NCBI RefSeq assembly: GCF_010119385.1
Contig: NZ_VFIE01000028.1
Location: 59,015-93,389, forward strand
From: Nesterenkonia haasae
GTDB lineage: Bacteria; Actinomycetota; Actinomycetes; Actinomycetales; Micrococcaceae
Direction: 5' to 3'
DNA length: 34,375 bases
A model generated the notes under the pieces. The model was not told where the DNA came from. It did not search any database and was given only the letters and a program-made list of their open reading frames with translations. Both the position numbers and the translations under genes were made by a program. Shown here piece by piece: positions 24,620 to 31,694 of this stretch. Numbering within the stretch: the first letter of the stretch is position 1; each line of letters begins with the position of its first letter.

Positions 24620-25800
24620 CGGTGCCCTCCCACGAACTCGGTCAGAACCTGCAGCACACGCTGGATCTGATGCTCCGTGAGCGCAGAACCGCTGGGCAGC
24701 GTCAACCCGGTGCCGAAAAGTTGGGCAGCCGCGCCCGTGAGCAGGCTCCGTGAGTCACGGAACACGGGCTGCAGGTGCATCGGCTTCCAGATCCGACGAG
24801 TCTCAATGCCCTGCTGGGCCATCGCCCGGCTCAACTCTTCGACCTGGAATGGGTGCACATTGGGGTCAAACAGGATCGCGGTGAGCCAGCAGTTGTCCTG
24901 GTCGTCCCCGGACCCGCCGAAGATCTGTGTTCCGGGTGTCCCAGCGCACCAGGCTCGGTAGTGCTGACGGATCGCGCGCCGACGGGCGATCATCGTCTCC
25001 AGCCGAGTCAACTGTGCTCGTCCCAGGGCGGCGAGTAGATTGCTCAGCCGATAGTTGTAACCGATCTCAGTGTGTTCATAATGCGCCACAGGCTGGCGTG
25101 CCTGGGTGGAGAGGTACCGCACCCGTTCCGCCAGATCGCCGTCGTCGGTGAGCAACATCCCTCCGCCGGAGGTCGTCATGATCTTATTACCGTTGAAAGA
25201 AAAAACAGCCGCCTGTCCGAAGCTGCCTGCCGGGCGGTCCCTTTCCCCATGGGTGGCACCCAGTGATTCAGCGGCATCAGCCAACACTGGGACACCGTAG
25301 TGACCGGCGATCGTCTCGATCGCGGTGTAATCCGCTGCCTTGCCAAAGAGGTCCACTGGGATGATCGCGCCGACGCGCTCCCCAGCTTGACGCAGAGAGG
25401 CCAGGACGCGCTCGAGCAGTCCCGGGTCCATGTTCCCGGTCCTTGGATCGACATCCACGAAATAGGGTGTTGCTCCGGTGTAGACAATGGCGTTGGCGGT
25501 GGCGGCAAACGTCAGCGTGGAGGTGATCACCACGTGACCGGGTTGCACTCCTACCGCCAACAGCCCCAGGTGCAGGGCCGCCGTCCCGGAGACCAGGCCT
25601 ACGGCGTGGTGGACACCGACGCGTTGGGCCACCGACGTTTCGAATGCATCGAGGTCCGGTCCGGCCGGCGCCACCCATCCGGACCGCAGCGCGGAGAGCA
25701 CGGCGTCTTCTTCAACAGGCCCGACGTCGGGGGTGGAGAGGCGAATGGGCGCCGGGACACTGGTTCGTGGCGGCTGGAGGGCGATAAGGTTCGCGGTCAT
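24616..25800 (-). CDS. DegT/DnrJ/EryC1 aminotransferase (PglE-like)
   Basis: A 394-residue PLP enzyme of the sugar aminotransferase family. It has SGTAALHLGLLA (phosphate cup), D175 in PVLADAAESLGATHG, and the PLP Lys K206 in SFNGNKIMTTSGGG. It probably converts the 4-keto-6-deoxy sugar nucleotide made by the dehydratase to a 4-amino sugar, as PglE does with UDP-GlcNAc-derived substrate. The ATG at 25800 begins the conserved region, and an open-frame extension to 25878 is not family-like. Its own ribosome-binding site is weak, but a short upstream ORF with a strong AGGAGG overlaps the start by ATGA. Confidence 0.9.
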   Translation of the reverse strand: MTANLIALQPPRTSVPAPIRLSTPDVGPVEEDAVLSALRSGWVAPAGPDLDAFETSVAQRVGVHHAVGLVSGTAALHLGLLAVGVQPGHVVITSTLTFAATANAIVYTGATPYFVDVDPRTGNMDPGLLERVLASLRQAGERVGAIIPVDLFGKAADYTAIETIAGHYGVPVLADAAESLGATHGERDRPAGSFGQAAVFSFNGNKIMTTSGGGMLLTDDGDLAERVRYLSTQARQPVAHYEHTEIGYNYRLSNLLAALGRAQLTRLETMIARRRAIRQHYRAWCAGTPGTQIFGGSGDDQDNCWLTAILFDPNVHPFQVEELSRAMAQQGIETRRIWKPMHLQPVFRDSRSLLTGAAAQLFGTGLTLPSGSALTEHQIQRVLQVLTEFVGGHR

Positions 25801-25850
25801 GGCTGACTCTTTAGGCGGGGGTTGAGGGTACAGGCATGAGTGACGCGCAA
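25797..25850 (-). CDS. Possible 17-codon leader ORF coupled to the aminotransferase
   Basis: On the minus strand a perfect AGGAGG (25861-25856) lies 5 nt before a TTG at 25850. The TTG opens a 17-codon frame (TTG CGC GTC ACT ... CCA TGA) whose TGA overlaps the ATG of the aminotransferase as ATGA. No start in the aminotransferase frame sits at a useful distance from this ribosome-binding site. The peptide has no recognisable function; it may serve only to load ribosomes. It could also be chance. Confidence 0.3.
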   Translation of the reverse strand: MRVTHACTLNPRLKSQP

Positions 25851-25875
25851 GACATCCTCCTCTGGGCAGCCGTGC

Positions 25876-25917
25876 CACGCATACATGTGAGATATTTGGC
25901 TGCTTGGCGTATACGTG
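25876..25917. repeat. Imperfect inverted repeat upstream of the aminotransferase
   Basis: CACGCATAC (25876-25884) and GTATACGTG (25909-25917) pair at eight of nine positions with a 24-nt gap. The element lies in the 177-nt gap between the dehydratase stop and the aminotransferase start, where an internal promoter or processing site could be. One such match is not far from chance expectation for a region this size. Confidence 0.3.
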
Positions 25918-25977
25918 TTGAGGGTGTGGAGATCGGCGCGACCGGGGCTCAGCACAGCCACACCTGGAGTTGTGGGC

Positions 25978-27834
25978 TCAGGCAGCACGAGTTTCTCCGA
26001 TCGCTTGGACTTCGGGAAGGCTGACAACGCGCCACATCGATCCGGTGCAGACCTCGGTGTAGAAGCGCTCGATCGTGTCCCGCGAGGAATCGGCGGACGG
26101 GAGCATAGCGGCGTCGAGATCTGGAGCCTCAACGCGACTGATTTTGTCGTGGATTTTGACTACCGAACCCTCATAGTCGCCGAATAGCTCTTCATCGAGC
26201 TTCTCGCCGGCACGCAGACCGGTGAAGACAATTTCAGTAGGGGTATTAGACATGGCAACGAGATTGCGTGCGATGTCAACGATCTTTACCGGTTCGCCCA
26301 TATCCAAGACCATCACGTAGCCGTCCTGCCCGATGGTGGCAGCCTGGAGGACAAGCTGACAGGCTTCAGGAATAGTCATGAAATAGCGGGTCACCTCCGG
26401 GTCGGTGACTGTGATCGGCCCGCCCTGGCGGATCTGCTCCTGGAAGGAGAGCAGCACGGAGCCTCGCGAACCGAGCACATTGCCAAAACGCACGGACAGA
26501 TATGTGCCGCTGGATTTCTTGGTGATGCCACTGACCAACCGCTCGGCGACCCTTTTGCTCCGCCCAAGTTCGCTGGTCGGAGAGGCGGCTTTATCGGTTG
26601 AAATGTTGACGAAGGTCTCCACCCCCACCGCATCGGCCGCTTGCAGAACGTTGAGTGTGCCGTGCACGTTGGTCTTCCAGGCTTCCTGCGGGAACCGTTC
26701 CAGCACCGGCAGGTGCTTAAGCGCTGCAGCGTGGAAAACGATCTGCGGTCTGGCTTCGTCAAAGACCCGCTCCAGTGCTTGCCGGTCGCGAATATCGGCC
26801 AGCACCGTGTTCGGGGAGGTCAGCAGGGCCGAACCGTAGAGCGCCAGTTCCACGCCGTGCAGCGCGGTCTCGTCACGGTCCAGCAGAACGAGGCTCGCCG
26901 GTTCCAGGGACCAGAGCTGACGGCAAAGTTCGCTGCCGATCGATCCTCCCGCACCGGTGACTAGCACACGTTTGCCCGCGATCTTGGCACTGATCTCAGT
27001 CATATCAGTGCGAATTGGGCTGCGGCCGATGAGATCTTCAACCTTGATGTCACGGATATCCCTGACGTCCACCCGCCGATTGACAAGCTCAGCCAACGGG
27101 GGGATTGTCCGGAGCCAGCATCCTGAGGACCTCAGACGCTTGCGGCACACGGCGAGGAACTCAGGTTCTGAGTCGGCAATGGCTACAATCACGCCAGCGA
27201 CATCGAGGCCGTCAACGACGTCTGCGATGTCCTCGCTGGTGCCACGGACGCGCACCCCATGAACACTCAGGTGCCGTTTCCGGGGATCGTCGTCGATCAG
27301 TCCGACCGGGAGATAAGGTCCACCGGGATCCGACAGCATTTGCCGCACCAGCGACTCCGCGGCATCGCCTGCTCCGACAATGAGCACCCGCTCCGCGGAG
27401 GTTGGGCGGGTGGCCCTCTGGTGTATGTAGCGGATGGCGTACCGGGTTCCGGACATCAGCACCAACGAGACGGTGACCACGAGCACCACCAGCGCTGCGT
27501 CGGCAGGATGGATAATCATGATCACGCACCCGATGAGGACTGTCAGCGCGACGAGTGTGCCGTGCTCGGAGAAGCTGCCGTACTTGAAGCGATTTCCATA
27601 GAAGCGGAGGAGCCCGGTGTGAAGCACCATCGCAGTCAGTACGGTGATGCTGAGGCCGAGGCTCCAGGAAGTGTCGGAGGTCAGCCACGCCAGCGTTGCG
27701 GCCAGAATCCAGGCGACTGCGTCCAAGAACATTTGCAACCAGGCTCTGTTTTCCCAGATGCCCCGCGAGAGCCTGGTGAATCGTCGCTCGCTCTGTGCTG
27801 CGATGACCGATCCCCGGTGATGTGTCGATGTCAT
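25978..27834 (-). CDS. Membrane-bound nucleotide-sugar 4,6-dehydratase (FlaA1/PglF/WbpM family)
   Basis: A 618-residue protein. Four N-terminal transmembrane helices (about 36-130) are followed by a first Rossmann domain (VLIVGAGDAAESLVRQ, from 150) and a second SDR domain with RVLVTGAGGSIGSELCRQLW (from 289), FHAAALKHLPVLE and the active-site segment NISTDKAASPTSELGRSKR. The usual YxxxK tyrosine is replaced by Leu423 (K427), as large WbpM-type enzymes carry a non-Tyr residue here. The reaction is removal of water from UDP-GlcNAc or a similar UDP-sugar to give a 4-keto-6-deoxy sugar. The following aminotransferase supports this. It is the first gene of the leftward synthesis operon. Confidence 0.92.
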   Translation of the reverse strand: MTSTHHRGSVIAAQSERRFTRLSRGIWENRAWLQMFLDAVAWILAATLAWLTSDTSWSLGLSITVLTAMVLHTGLLRFYGNRFKYGSFSEHGTLVALTVLIGCVIMIIHPADAALVVLVVTVSLVLMSGTRYAIRYIHQRATRPTSAERVLIVGAGDAAESLVRQMLSDPGGPYLPVGLIDDDPRKRHLSVHGVRVRGTSEDIADVVDGLDVAGVIVAIADSEPEFLAVCRKRLRSSGCWLRTIPPLAELVNRRVDVRDIRDIKVEDLIGRSPIRTDMTEISAKIAGKRVLVTGAGGSIGSELCRQLWSLEPASLVLLDRDETALHGVELALYGSALLTSPNTVLADIRDRQALERVFDEARPQIVFHAAALKHLPVLERFPQEAWKTNVHGTLNVLQAADAVGVETFVNISTDKAASPTSELGRSKRVAERLVSGITKKSSGTYLSVRFGNVLGSRGSVLLSFQEQIRQGGPITVTDPEVTRYFMTIPEACQLVLQAATIGQDGYVMVLDMGEPVKIVDIARNLVAMSNTPTEIVFTGLRAGEKLDEELFGDYEGSVVKIHDKISRVEAPDLDAAMLPSADSSRDTIERFYTEVCTGSMWRVVSLPEVQAIGETRAA

Positions 27835-27870
27835 TTCTGCCTCCCCTGGTGCTCTGTCAGCTTTCCGTGA

Positions 27871-27909
27871 CGCAAGTAGTGCGCTGCTGCATGTATTGGG
27901 ATACTTGCG
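27871..27909. promoter_or_regulatory. Perfect 8-bp inverted repeat upstream of the dehydratase operon
   Basis: CGCAAGTA (27871-27878) and TACTTGCG (27902-27909) are exact reverse complements 23 nt apart, 37-75 nt upstream of the dehydratase start and just downstream of the LuxR gene. The half-sites are centred 31 bp apart, about three helical turns, so a dimer or tetramer could bind both on one face. It could instead form a leader hairpin. The 163-nt gap is the natural place for the operon promoter; I see no convincing -35/-10 pair. Confidence 0.4.
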
Positions 27910-27997
27910 GTGAAGCTCACGCTAGGTGTTGAGATTCGGCCGTTGAAGCACTTTTGGAGCTTCTTGCGGGCATCCGCGGGGGCACTGCGGCAACCCG

Positions 27998-30658
27998 CTA
28001 AGCCGGCGCCAACCGCGGGGCACCCGCAAGCCGGGCCACCAATTCGGTGCGTGAAGACACTCCGAGCTTCCGGTATACGGCGGTGAGCCTGAGCTCAACG
28101 GTGCGCAGAGAGACGTAGATTCGGGTCGCGATCTCACGGTTCTTCAGTCCGGCCTGGACTAATTCGGTGACTGCGCGTTCTTCCTCGCTGAGACCGCTCA
28201 GCTCGGGGCGAGTTGCTCCCGGCTGTTCGGATGCTTGATGAAGTGTGGAAAGTTCGTGCGCAGTCGGGAGTTTTGCCCCGATTTCCCGGAATAGAGACGC
28301 GGCGGTCAGCGAGTGCTCGCGTGAACGTGAGACGGAACCCAGCGACGCGAATCGGTCCGCCAAGGCGGTGTGGATGAGCGCCTGAGACTGCACGGATGCC
28401 GGGCGGGCCCGGAGTGCGGCCTGAAGAAGGTCTACGGATTGTTGCCCTGAGGCAAGGAGGGCCTCGCAGCGCCGCACCGCGTCTTCAGCCCACCGTGACG
28501 GGGTGTGATCGGTCCTGCTGCGCAGGCGCTTCAGCAGCAACGCTGCGTGTTCGCGGCGGTTACAACGAATCAGTGCTTCTATGAGGTCCGGGTCGTGCCG
28601 GTATTGATTCGGGTTCGGCTCACCTGAGCAGCGTTCATCGCAGCGCTGAAGATGCCGTACGGCCTCAACAGGGAGTCCCACTCGCAATAGATAATTACCC
28701 TGTAGGGCGCTGAGAGCTGCTAATAGTGACCCGTTGCGGGTCCTGGTGGCATAGGCGACGAGTTCTGCTTCTTTGCTTTGCGCGTCGCTGGCTCGCCCGC
28801 TCATGAGCAGGTGCCAGCATTGGAGGAGCAGCAGTCGGTCCCGGCGGATCACATCATGACTGTTCGGGTCGTCTACTAGGGAACCAGCGAGTGCCAGAGC
28901 GTGTCCGATCTGCCCGGCTCGAATTGCGATCTCCGTCTTTAGGTACCTAGCCTGAGTCACCCACGTGGTGGTGCCCGCGCAGATATGCAGGAGAAGATCT
29001 ATGGAGGCTTGGGCCGATTCATAGTGTTCTGTCATCATGAGGGCCGAGGCCATGGTCAGCAGGTACTCGGCGCTCAATTCATCGGCTTCGAGGCCACCAA
29101 GTTCCGCGAACCGCATAAGAGCGAGGCGGTCATCTCCGCGGGCAGCCTCTATTGACATTCGGAGGACATCATAGAGTCGCTTCTCGCGAGACCCGAAGTG
29201 CTCTTCGAGGGACTCTGCCTCTTTGAGGAGTTCGCAAGCGTCGGCAATTTCGCGGCGATCGCAGTGCAGCAGACCTAGCGCCAGCTGGAGGTTGGCTACT
29301 TCACGTGGGGCTGCGGATCGCTCGCTTCGGGTCCAGTTGTTGATGAGTCTCGTCGGCAAGGTTTGATTCTGCAGGTAATCGAGCTGAATCCCGAGGGTGC
29401 GAGCGCGGACTGAGACGGGATATTCGTCCGACTCTTGGGCGAACTGCAGGTAACGCGAGGCGAACGCGAATTCACTGCGATCAGTAAGGGCGTCTGCTAT
29501 GTCGATGAGACGACCCGCTACGGTGCTGACCTCAGCGCTCAAACTGATCGACCGTTCGATGAGCTCGATGCCAGCACCGACTAGTCCGCTCCTGATGAAG
29601 CCCAGAGCGTCTGCTGCCAGACTGTTGGCAGTGTCGTCGTCCACCGCAGCGAAGGAACGGTGCCAGTTCTCCATCTCAACGTGATGCTGCGAGCAGGCAG
29701 CCTCCAGTTTCTTGTGGAGAGCGTTGCGTTCGCTGCCACTCATGGACCAGTGCGTGGCAGCGCGCACCAGCTCATCTGTGATCAGGAGAAATGGACCTCG
29801 CAGTTCGACAATCCCACGGGATTCCAGTTCTGCTAAGAGTACGGACAATTCCGGTATTTCTTGTTGGAGCGTGCGGAAGCGCGTCAGTGGTGCCAGGGAG
29901 AGCATTTTGAGGACGTATTTCTGGTTGTCGTCGAGTTCCCCCACGATCTGGTGAGCCATAGAGGCAGCCTCGGAACCGATACGAACAGGGATAGAGATGG
30001 CGAAGCGCCCACCCTGCTGACTTTCGGTCATCTCCTGAAGAATCAGCCCTAGCGCGTGTGGCCGGCCCGAGGCAGCTCGCACCGCCATGAGGGCGGATGC
30101 GGGACAGATCCGTCCTGCCGTGGCCCGCTGAGCGAGCTCGAGCAATTCCTCGCGTCCTCGGGATTGCAGGTCCAGACAGGGGATCCCTGCGAATGCACTC
30201 TCATCGGTAATCCGCCGCGCTGAGACGACTATACGCATACGGTCATCGCTCATACGACGGAGAACATGGCCGAGGGCCGCCTGCGAGGTGAAGTCCATGT
30301 CATCACCACCGGGGATAATGATCAGCGTGTTCTCTGGGATCTCAGCCGAATGCAGAGCGGTGAGTACCGTCGATGCCAGATCGAAGTCCGTGGCGTTCTC
30401 ATCATTCAGCTCAACCGCAAACACTTTCGCATCCAGAGATCGCAGGCCAGCGAGCACAATATCGAGTCCGGAGCGGCGGATCGTAGCCTCGGTGCGGTGA
30501 TATGGGATCCGGACGGTTCGACCGTCCCATCGACTCTCCAGGCCGCGCAGCAGGAGGCCCGTTCCGGAGCCGATCTCTCCTGTGACTACGGCGACCTTGT
30601 GGTGCGCTAGCAGGGCATCCAGCCGTTCCAGATCCTCATGGCCGATCAGCTCTTCCAT
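27998..30658 (-). CDS. Large LuxR-type regulator with degenerate ATPase domain
   Basis: An 886-residue protein of the LAL/STAND-like layout. An N-terminal NTPase-like domain (KVAVVTGEIGSGTGLLL; TLIIIPGGDDMD; VVSARRITDE) is followed by a long helical region with TPR-like repeats (about 350-800) and a C-terminal LuxR HTH (about 821-880: LSEEERAVTELVQAGLKNRE, then IYVSLRTVELRLTAVYRKLG). The P-loop lacks its Lys: GEIGSGTG has Thr33 where GxxGxGK(S/T) needs Lys, so ATP binding may be lost or altered. The ATG at 30658 overlaps the TGA of a 44-codon ORF; GTG 30661 is also in frame. It lies directly upstream of, and in line with, the polysaccharide operon and is its likely regulator (inference). Confidence 0.88.
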   Translation of the reverse strand: MEELIGHEDLERLDALLAHHKVAVVTGEIGSGTGLLLRGLESRWDGRTVRIPYHRTEATIRRSGLDIVLAGLRSLDAKVFAVELNDENATDFDLASTVLTALHSAEIPENTLIIIPGGDDMDFTSQAALGHVLRRMSDDRMRIVVSARRITDESAFAGIPCLDLQSRGREELLELAQRATAGRICPASALMAVRAASGRPHALGLILQEMTESQQGGRFAISIPVRIGSEAASMAHQIVGELDDNQKYVLKMLSLAPLTRFRTLQQEIPELSVLLAELESRGIVELRGPFLLITDELVRAATHWSMSGSERNALHKKLEAACSQHHVEMENWHRSFAAVDDDTANSLAADALGFIRSGLVGAGIELIERSISLSAEVSTVAGRLIDIADALTDRSEFAFASRYLQFAQESDEYPVSVRARTLGIQLDYLQNQTLPTRLINNWTRSERSAAPREVANLQLALGLLHCDRREIADACELLKEAESLEEHFGSREKRLYDVLRMSIEAARGDDRLALMRFAELGGLEADELSAEYLLTMASALMMTEHYESAQASIDLLLHICAGTTTWVTQARYLKTEIAIRAGQIGHALALAGSLVDDPNSHDVIRRDRLLLLQCWHLLMSGRASDAQSKEAELVAYATRTRNGSLLAALSALQGNYLLRVGLPVEAVRHLQRCDERCSGEPNPNQYRHDPDLIEALIRCNRREHAALLLKRLRSRTDHTPSRWAEDAVRRCEALLASGQQSVDLLQAALRARPASVQSQALIHTALADRFASLGSVSRSREHSLTAASLFREIGAKLPTAHELSTLHQASEQPGATRPELSGLSEEERAVTELVQAGLKNREIATRIYVSLRTVELRLTAVYRKLGVSSRTELVARLAGAPRLAPA

Positions 30659-30792
30659 CACGCACAGCTTCTTGTGAATTGAGGTGACTGGGTGGGGTAC
30701 GCGACCACCAAGACGCCGGCACCGAACACATCGAACTCATCCGCGCAATCTTCCATGAGTCGCGCCGTCACTGAGGCAATCGGGTACAGCAT
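30658..30792 (-). CDS. 44-residue small protein translationally coupled to the LuxR gene
   Basis: I found this frame by reading the minus strand upstream of the LuxR gene. AGGAG lies 4 nt before an ATG at 30792, and 44 sense codons end in a TGA that overlaps the LuxR ATG as TGATG (at 30658). The LuxR gene has only a weak ribosome-binding site of its own. The peptide begins MLYPIASVTARLMEDC and continues ADEFDVFGAGVLVVAY. The middle part faintly resembles the first helix and strand of GAF domains of GAF-ANTAR proteins, so it may be a trimmed GAF remnant; otherwise it is a leader ORF. No function is known. Confidence 0.5.
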   Translation of the reverse strand: MLYPIASVTARLMEDCADEFDVFGAGVLVVAYPTQSPQFTRSCA

Positions 30793-30810
30793 TTGTCTCC
30801 TGAATAAGCA

Positions 30811-30848
30811 TAAGATCAAGACTTTTAAAAAGGTATGCCTCGATCTTA
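30811..30848. repeat. Inverted repeat TAAGATC-N24-GATCTTA in the LuxR-unit promoter
   Basis: TAAGATC (30811-30817) and GATCTTA (30842-30848) are perfect 7-bp arms with 24 nt between them. One arm falls between the proposed -35 and -10 and the other near the expected transcription start, the placement of an autoregulatory operator. About one such 7-bp match is expected by chance in a gap this long, so placement rather than sequence is the argument. Confidence 0.3.
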
Positions 30849-30853
30849 ATCAA
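30824..30853 (-). promoter_or_regulatory. Possible promoter of the small ORF-LuxR unit
   Basis: On the minus strand TTGATT (30853-30848) and TTTAAA (30829-30824) are separated by 18 nt, each with four of six consensus matches. Transcription would start near 30816, giving a leader of about 25 nt that carries the AGGAG of the small ORF at 30792. The AT-rich patch is distinct from the surrounding GC-rich DNA. Confidence 0.35.
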
Positions 30854-31375
30854 CTGCTTAACTGGCACAGAATACCTATTTATACGTTAGTCCAGGTGGT
30901 GCTACTAGCTATTCGCCACTGTGACAGAGACTCGCCAGTGCCAACTCGCCGCAGGCCATGCTCGGAGTATTACCTAATGTCCGCAATGCGGTTCGCGAGA
31001 GGTACTCAAAAGTTGCAATCCACGTTCAGAGAGTCTGATCATGCCCTCGTGATCCGGGAGGTGCATGGCGGGCGCACGCCTAGTGACGGCGCCTGTGGTC
31101 AGCGCTGACCTGGGATAGCGTCAAGTCAGTAATAGTAGGGGAAGTCCGACCGCTTTGGCTGGCAGGAACTTCAGAGGGTGACTAGCGTGTCGCCGAGTAG
31201 GCTCGAGCGCACTCAGCGCATCCGGCCATCGGGGAGCATTCCTGAGATCACGACCACGCGGGCTTCAATGGAGTAAGAAAAATCCTCTTTGGACTAGACA
31301 GGCGATGATGGCACAGAGGACTTCCTCTGCCCCGGAATGCGTCCTCATCCAGACCTGGTCGCCGAACCTAGTTCC
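30854..31375. other. Intergenic region between the LuxR unit and the copper operon
   Basis: About 520 nt without a supported gene. The part nearest the LuxR unit, up to about 30910, is AT-rich; the rest has ordinary composition. An open frame on the plus strand (30692-31108) covers the AT-rich part, but has no ribosome-binding site or recognisable domain and overlaps the small ORF and promoter on the other strand. The only clear structure is the hairpin at 31312-31331. Confidence 0.4.
31312..31331 (-). terminator. Hairpin downstream of csoR, possible terminator
   Basis: CAGAGGA (31314-31320) and TCCTCTG (31323-31329) are perfect arms around CT, extended by flanking G/C pairs with one bulge. 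The hairpin lies about 47 nt beyond the csoR stop, where a terminator of the copper operon would be. No T-run follows on either strand, so it may instead be a DNA-binding dyad. Confidence 0.3.
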
Positions 31376-31687
31376 TTAGGATTTGACGAGTCGGCTGATG
31401 GCCTTTGAAGCCTCATTGATCTTAGCTTCAGCTTCAGCGCCGCCGTCCTTGACTGCGGAGGTGACACAGTGCTTGAGGTGATCATCAAGCAGACCTAGTG
31501 CAACATTTTCCAGGGCGGAGTTGATCGCACTGATTTGGGTGAGAATGTCGATGCAGTAGGAGTCCTGCTCCACCATTTTGTGGATACCGCGGGTCTGGCC
31601 TTCGATGCGCTTCAGACGAGCCAGGTAGCGGTCTTTGTCACTAATATAGCCGTGGTCTGCGGTGCTGGCGTTGGTCGTGGCGGTCAT
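31376..31687 (-). CDS. csoR: CsoR-type copper-sensing repressor
   Basis: A 103-residue all-helical DUF156 regulator. The Cu(I) ligands C45 (SYCIDIL), H70 (DDHLKH) and C74 (HCVTS) form the C-H-C set of copper sensors. The RLKRIEGQTRGIHKMV segment is the conserved DNA-contact helix. It is expected to release operator DNA when Cu(I) binds, de-repressing the pump. The ATG at 31687 has AGGAG 10 nt upstream and lies 7 nt after the pump stop; the open frame upstream is inside the pump gene. Placing the repressor last in the operon gives negative feedback. Confidence 0.92.
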   Translation of the reverse strand: MTATTNASTADHGYISDKDRYLARLKRIEGQTRGIHKMVEQDSYCIDILTQISAINSALENVALGLLDDHLKHCVTSAVKDGGAEAEAKINEASKAISRLVKS

Positions 31688-31694
31688 GGTCGTG

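Noticed and set aside
30692-31108. Plus-strand frame of 138 codons in the LuxR/copper gap
   Set aside because: It has no ribosome-binding site or recognisable domain, spans the AT-rich promoter patch and overlaps the small coupled ORF on the minus strand.
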